A stretch of 64,000 bases of DNA from Acidimicrobiales bacterium (lineage in GTDB: Bacteria > Actinomycetota > Acidimicrobiia > Acidimicrobiales > RAAP-2): contig JADMIJ010000008.1 of the NCBI GenBank assembly GCA_015478655.1, positions 1 through 64,000 on the forward strand, in the 5' to 3' direction. Position numbers and translations under genes: made by a program. Of this stretch, positions 60,342-64,000 are shown piece after piece. Positions within the stretch are counted from its first letter, which is position 1, and every line of letters begins with the position of its first letter. The notes beneath the pieces are model-generated. The model was given only the letters and a program-made list of their open reading frames with translations. It did not search any database and was not told where the DNA came from.

Positions 60342-61493
60342 TCAGCTGGAACCCGACACCTTGGCGACCAGGTCGTCCAACTGTTGCACCGAACGGTCGA
60401 GTGAGAGGTTCTCCACGGCCCACGCTCTCGACCGCCGACCGAGCTCGGGGTCACCGCGTCGCCAGTCGACGAAGCGCTCGATGGTCTTGGCCAGTTGCTG
60501 GGTGTCGTTGGCGGGTACGAGCTGATCGGGGAAGCCCCTCATGGAGTCGGCGATGCCCCCGACGTCGAAGGCCACGACGGGCGTTCCACACGCCATCGCC
60601 TCGGCGATGACCAGGCCCTGCGTCTCGGGCACGCTGCTGGGCACGACGACCAGGTCCGCCGCTGCCATCAGAGCAGCCACGTCGGAGCGGTGGCCGAGGT
60701 ACGTTGCCCTGCCCTCCGTCATCATCGACTGCAACGAGGCCAGGTAACCCGCGTCGCTGGTGAAGCCGCACACCACTGCGTGTACCGGCATGGGGCTCTG
60801 GCGTGCCACCTCGACGACGAGGTGGGGGCCCTTGTTGTGCTCGATCCGACCGGCGTAGAGGATCATCCGCTCCTCGCTTCCCACGCCGATGCCGCTCCGC
60901 ACCTCGGCTCGGGCCGACGTTCCCAGGGGAACGAACCGCTCGGAGTCGATCCCGGTCGGCACAACCGTCGTCCGGCTCGGGTCCAGCGCCGCGGCTGTCG
61001 TCCATCGCCTGGCGGCATCCGTGGACGGCACGATCACCGCTGCCGCCCGTCGTATGGAGGCATTGAGCCATCGTGGCTGGCGGCTCGGTGGCGGGAGATG
61101 GAGATGGACCACGACGGGCGCGTGCGCCATCGCCGCCGTCCCGAGGGCCAGGGGGACGTGCCCGGCACTGTGGACATAGATGACCGAGGGAGCGATCCGC
61201 GCCCCCACCACGGCGGCACGGACGACCCCGGCGGCACCGGCCACGGGTGATGAGCGCGACGGGAGGGAAGCACCGATCTTCGTCGTGGTTGCGGCAAACG
61301 CATCCCATTGCGGCCCGTAGTCACCCCTGCTGACGTACATGAGGTGCACCTCCCAACCCCTCCGGGCGAGGCCTCGGAAGATCTCGAGCTGCGCCGACTC
61401 GGTTCCCCCGACCGACCCCAGGTGATCGGCGACGGTGAGGACCCGCTTCGGGCTCGTGGCCGCACCACGCGGCATTGCGGGATCCTCCGTCAA
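60342..61493 (-). CDS. GT4-family glycosyltransferase
   Basis: A 383-residue GT-B fold glycosyltransferase: ADHLGSVGGTESAQLEIFRG, VIVPSTDAARRW, MILYAGRIEHNKGPHLVVEV and the E-x7-E donor motif SVPETQGLVIAEAMACGTPV. It starts at TTG 61493, or ATG 61475, directly after the sulfotransferase stop (one base between), so the two are coupled. It probably decorates a surface glycan or glycolipid. Confidence 0.91.
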   Translation of the reverse strand: MTEDPAMPRGAATSPKRVLTVADHLGSVGGTESAQLEIFRGLARRGWEVHLMYVSRGDYGPQWDAFAATTTKIGASLPSRSSPVAGAAGVVRAAVVGARIAPSVIYVHSAGHVPLALGTAAMAHAPVVVHLHLPPPSRQPRWLNASIRRAAAVIVPSTDAARRWTTAAALDPSRTTVVPTGIDSERFVPLGTSARAEVRSGIGVGSEERMILYAGRIEHNKGPHLVVEVARQSPMPVHAVVCGFTSDAGYLASLQSMMTEGRATYLGHRSDVAALMAAADLVVVPSSVPETQGLVIAEAMACGTPVVAFDVGGIADSMRGFPDQLVPANDTQQLAKTIERFVDWRRGDPELGRRSRAWAVENLSLDRSVQQLDDLVAKVSGSS

Positions 61494-61494
61494 C

Positions 61495-62412
61495 TCACGT
61501 CGGCTGGATCACGGGCGAGGACCAGCTGCTCAGGTCCCGCCCGAGCAGCTCACCCAGCGTTACCACCTCGGCGCGGAACTCGTTCTCGAGCGACCGGCGC
61601 AGATCGCCATCCATCGGCTGGCGGGGTTGTTGGCCGGCATTGAGGGATTGGAGACGACCTCCGAGGGACCGTCGGACATTCTGGTTGTGCACCGCCATCC
61701 GACCGAGACGGCGAACGATGGGAGGGGGAGACCGCAGCAGCTTCACCATCCTCTCGCTGCGAGCGACCTTGTTGGCGTTGACCACGGGAAGATCGGGCTG
61801 GAAGGTCGGATCGATCCCGAGGAACTCCAACACGGTGCGGTAGGAGCCGGCCGTATCAACCTTGAGATCGTCGAAGACCACCACATGCACACGCTCGGTG
61901 CCGACCGCATCGAAGTAACGGATGAGTTGTTCGGAATAGTGCGCGACCTCCCGATAGAAGAGCGCCCAGATCGATTGGCACGCCTCGGGAATGCGCTCAC
62001 CCCGCTGGCGGGTCCCCTCGAGGGACAACGCCTCGGCGAAATCGGCCACATCTTCGTCACCCTGGAAGAGCAGCTCGCTGTGGAGCGAGTGCATCATGTC
62101 GATCGGATTGCGCAGGATGGCAATGATGCGGCTGTCCGGGGAGTAGGAGGCGATTTCCCCGGCCGCCCGCTTCGAGGCCAGGTAGCCGATCGAGGCGTCG
62201 AGTACGTAGCGCTCGTTGGTGGCCTGGCCGAAGTAGGCCAGATAGCTCTGACTGTCGGGTCGCTGCTGATTCCGGTAGGCCAGGTCGCTCCCGAAGAAGT
62301 GGTACTCCTTGCCGGCAGCAAAGATGTCGGGGTGCTTTCCGAGGTAGGACCACATGGCCGTGGTCCCACACTTCGGGGCTCCGACGATGAACAGGTTTGG
62401 GATTCTCGACAT
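61495..62412 (-). CDS. sulfotransferase domain protein
   Basis: A 305-residue PAPS-dependent sulfotransferase. The 5'-phosphosulfate loop is FIVGAPKCGTTAMWSYLGKH, and the 3'-phosphate region IIAILRNPIDMMHSLHSELL. The overall pattern is like heparan/carbohydrate sulfotransferases. It starts at ATG 62412 with an ACGAGGGT site. Coupled to a GT4 glycosyltransferase, it suggests a sulfated envelope glycan or glycolipid. The frame beyond the ATG to 62688 is not used. Confidence 0.9.
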   Translation of the reverse strand: MSRIPNLFIVGAPKCGTTAMWSYLGKHPDIFAAGKEYHFFGSDLAYRNQQRPDSQSYLAYFGQATNERYVLDASIGYLASKRAAGEIASYSPDSRIIAILRNPIDMMHSLHSELLFQGDEDVADFAEALSLEGTRQRGERIPEACQSIWALFYREVAHYSEQLIRYFDAVGTERVHVVVFDDLKVDTAGSYRTVLEFLGIDPTFQPDLPVVNANKVARSERMVKLLRSPPPIVRRLGRMAVHNQNVRRSLGGRLQSLNAGQQPRQPMDGDLRRSLENEFRAEVVTLGELLGRDLSSWSSPVIQPT

Positions 62413-62585
62413 GACCCTCGTTCGTGCGACCGCCCAGGACCCGGTGCCACCGGTCATCTTGTCCTCGCCTCGTCTCGAAACGCGATGCCGACGATCACCG
62501 GGGTCTGGCGTCCTGGCCAGGCATCCTACGGTAGTTCCCCTGGCACCGACCTGACCCCGCCGGCCTGCTCGTTGGGCCGGTCTTC

Positions 62586-64000
<1,415 letters not shown>

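Overview
This window is high-G+C bacterial chromosome, densely coding on both strands. GTG and TTG starts are frequent, and so are 4-base start/stop overlaps. A mycofactocin locus, a PhoP-like two-component pair, an Rpf-like secreted hydrolase, actinobacterial-type RpiB and IleRS, and class III aminotransferase/HpnA-type hopanoid genes point to an Actinomycetota member, plausibly a deep branch such as Acidimicrobiia. The class assignment is inference. I saw no rRNA, tRNA, CRISPR array, phage or insertion sequence.

0-8 kb: an ACAD10/11-like acyl-CoA dehydrogenase, then a minus-strand envelope cluster: PhoP-like response regulator, sensor kinase, GT2-GtrA fusion and GT39 membrane glycosyltransferase. 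8-12 kb: a plus-strand redox operon (Ser/Thr-rich membrane protein, ApbE flavin transferase, ferric-reductase-like membrane protein, NuoF-like flavoprotein, small ferredoxin). 7-4-7 direct repeats matching the PhoP box lie between the two clusters and before the GT2-GtrA gene, which suggests one regulon. 12-20 kb: an MFS exporter, a secreted S33-type hydrolase broken by a frameshift in a G7 run, a cold-shock gene followed by overlapping hairpins, an ArsR/SRPBCC operon with a near-perfect palindromic operator, an Rpf-like protein, and about 1 kb of decayed, more AT-rich DNA.

20.3-35.6 kb: a mycofactocin locus. Thirteen minus-strand genes run from mftA to mftF: the precursor, MftB, MftC, two TMADH/OYE-like iron-sulfur flavoproteins, two mycofactocin-type SDRs, ETF alpha and beta, FixC- and FixX-like proteins, MftE and MftF. 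The divergent regulator MftR and an NDMA-dependent alcohol dehydrogenase follow. mftD and mftG are not in the window. The ETF/FixCX genes embedded in the cluster suggest an alternative route carrying electrons from reduced mycofactocin, or from the TMADH-like enzymes, to the quinone pool.

35.6-48.4 kb: a large secreted hydrolase; a probable hopanoid side-chain pair (HpnO-like aminotransferase, HpnA-like epimerase) followed by RpiB and an MTA/SAH-type deaminase; a methyltransferase; VOC and SRPBCC proteins; an acyl-CoA thioesterase/ligase pair; and a YihY-family membrane protein. 48.5-53.7 kb: a DHA2 exporter, a cysteine-poor Rrf2/CymR-like regulator and an SsuABC-type sulfonate/nitrate/taurine ABC importer. 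53.8-64 kb: GNAT, Fpg/Nei glycosylase, IleRS with a GXHH signature, an FGGY kinase coupled to ileS, a GT4 glycosyltransferase, a sulfotransferase, and LeuA running off the right edge.
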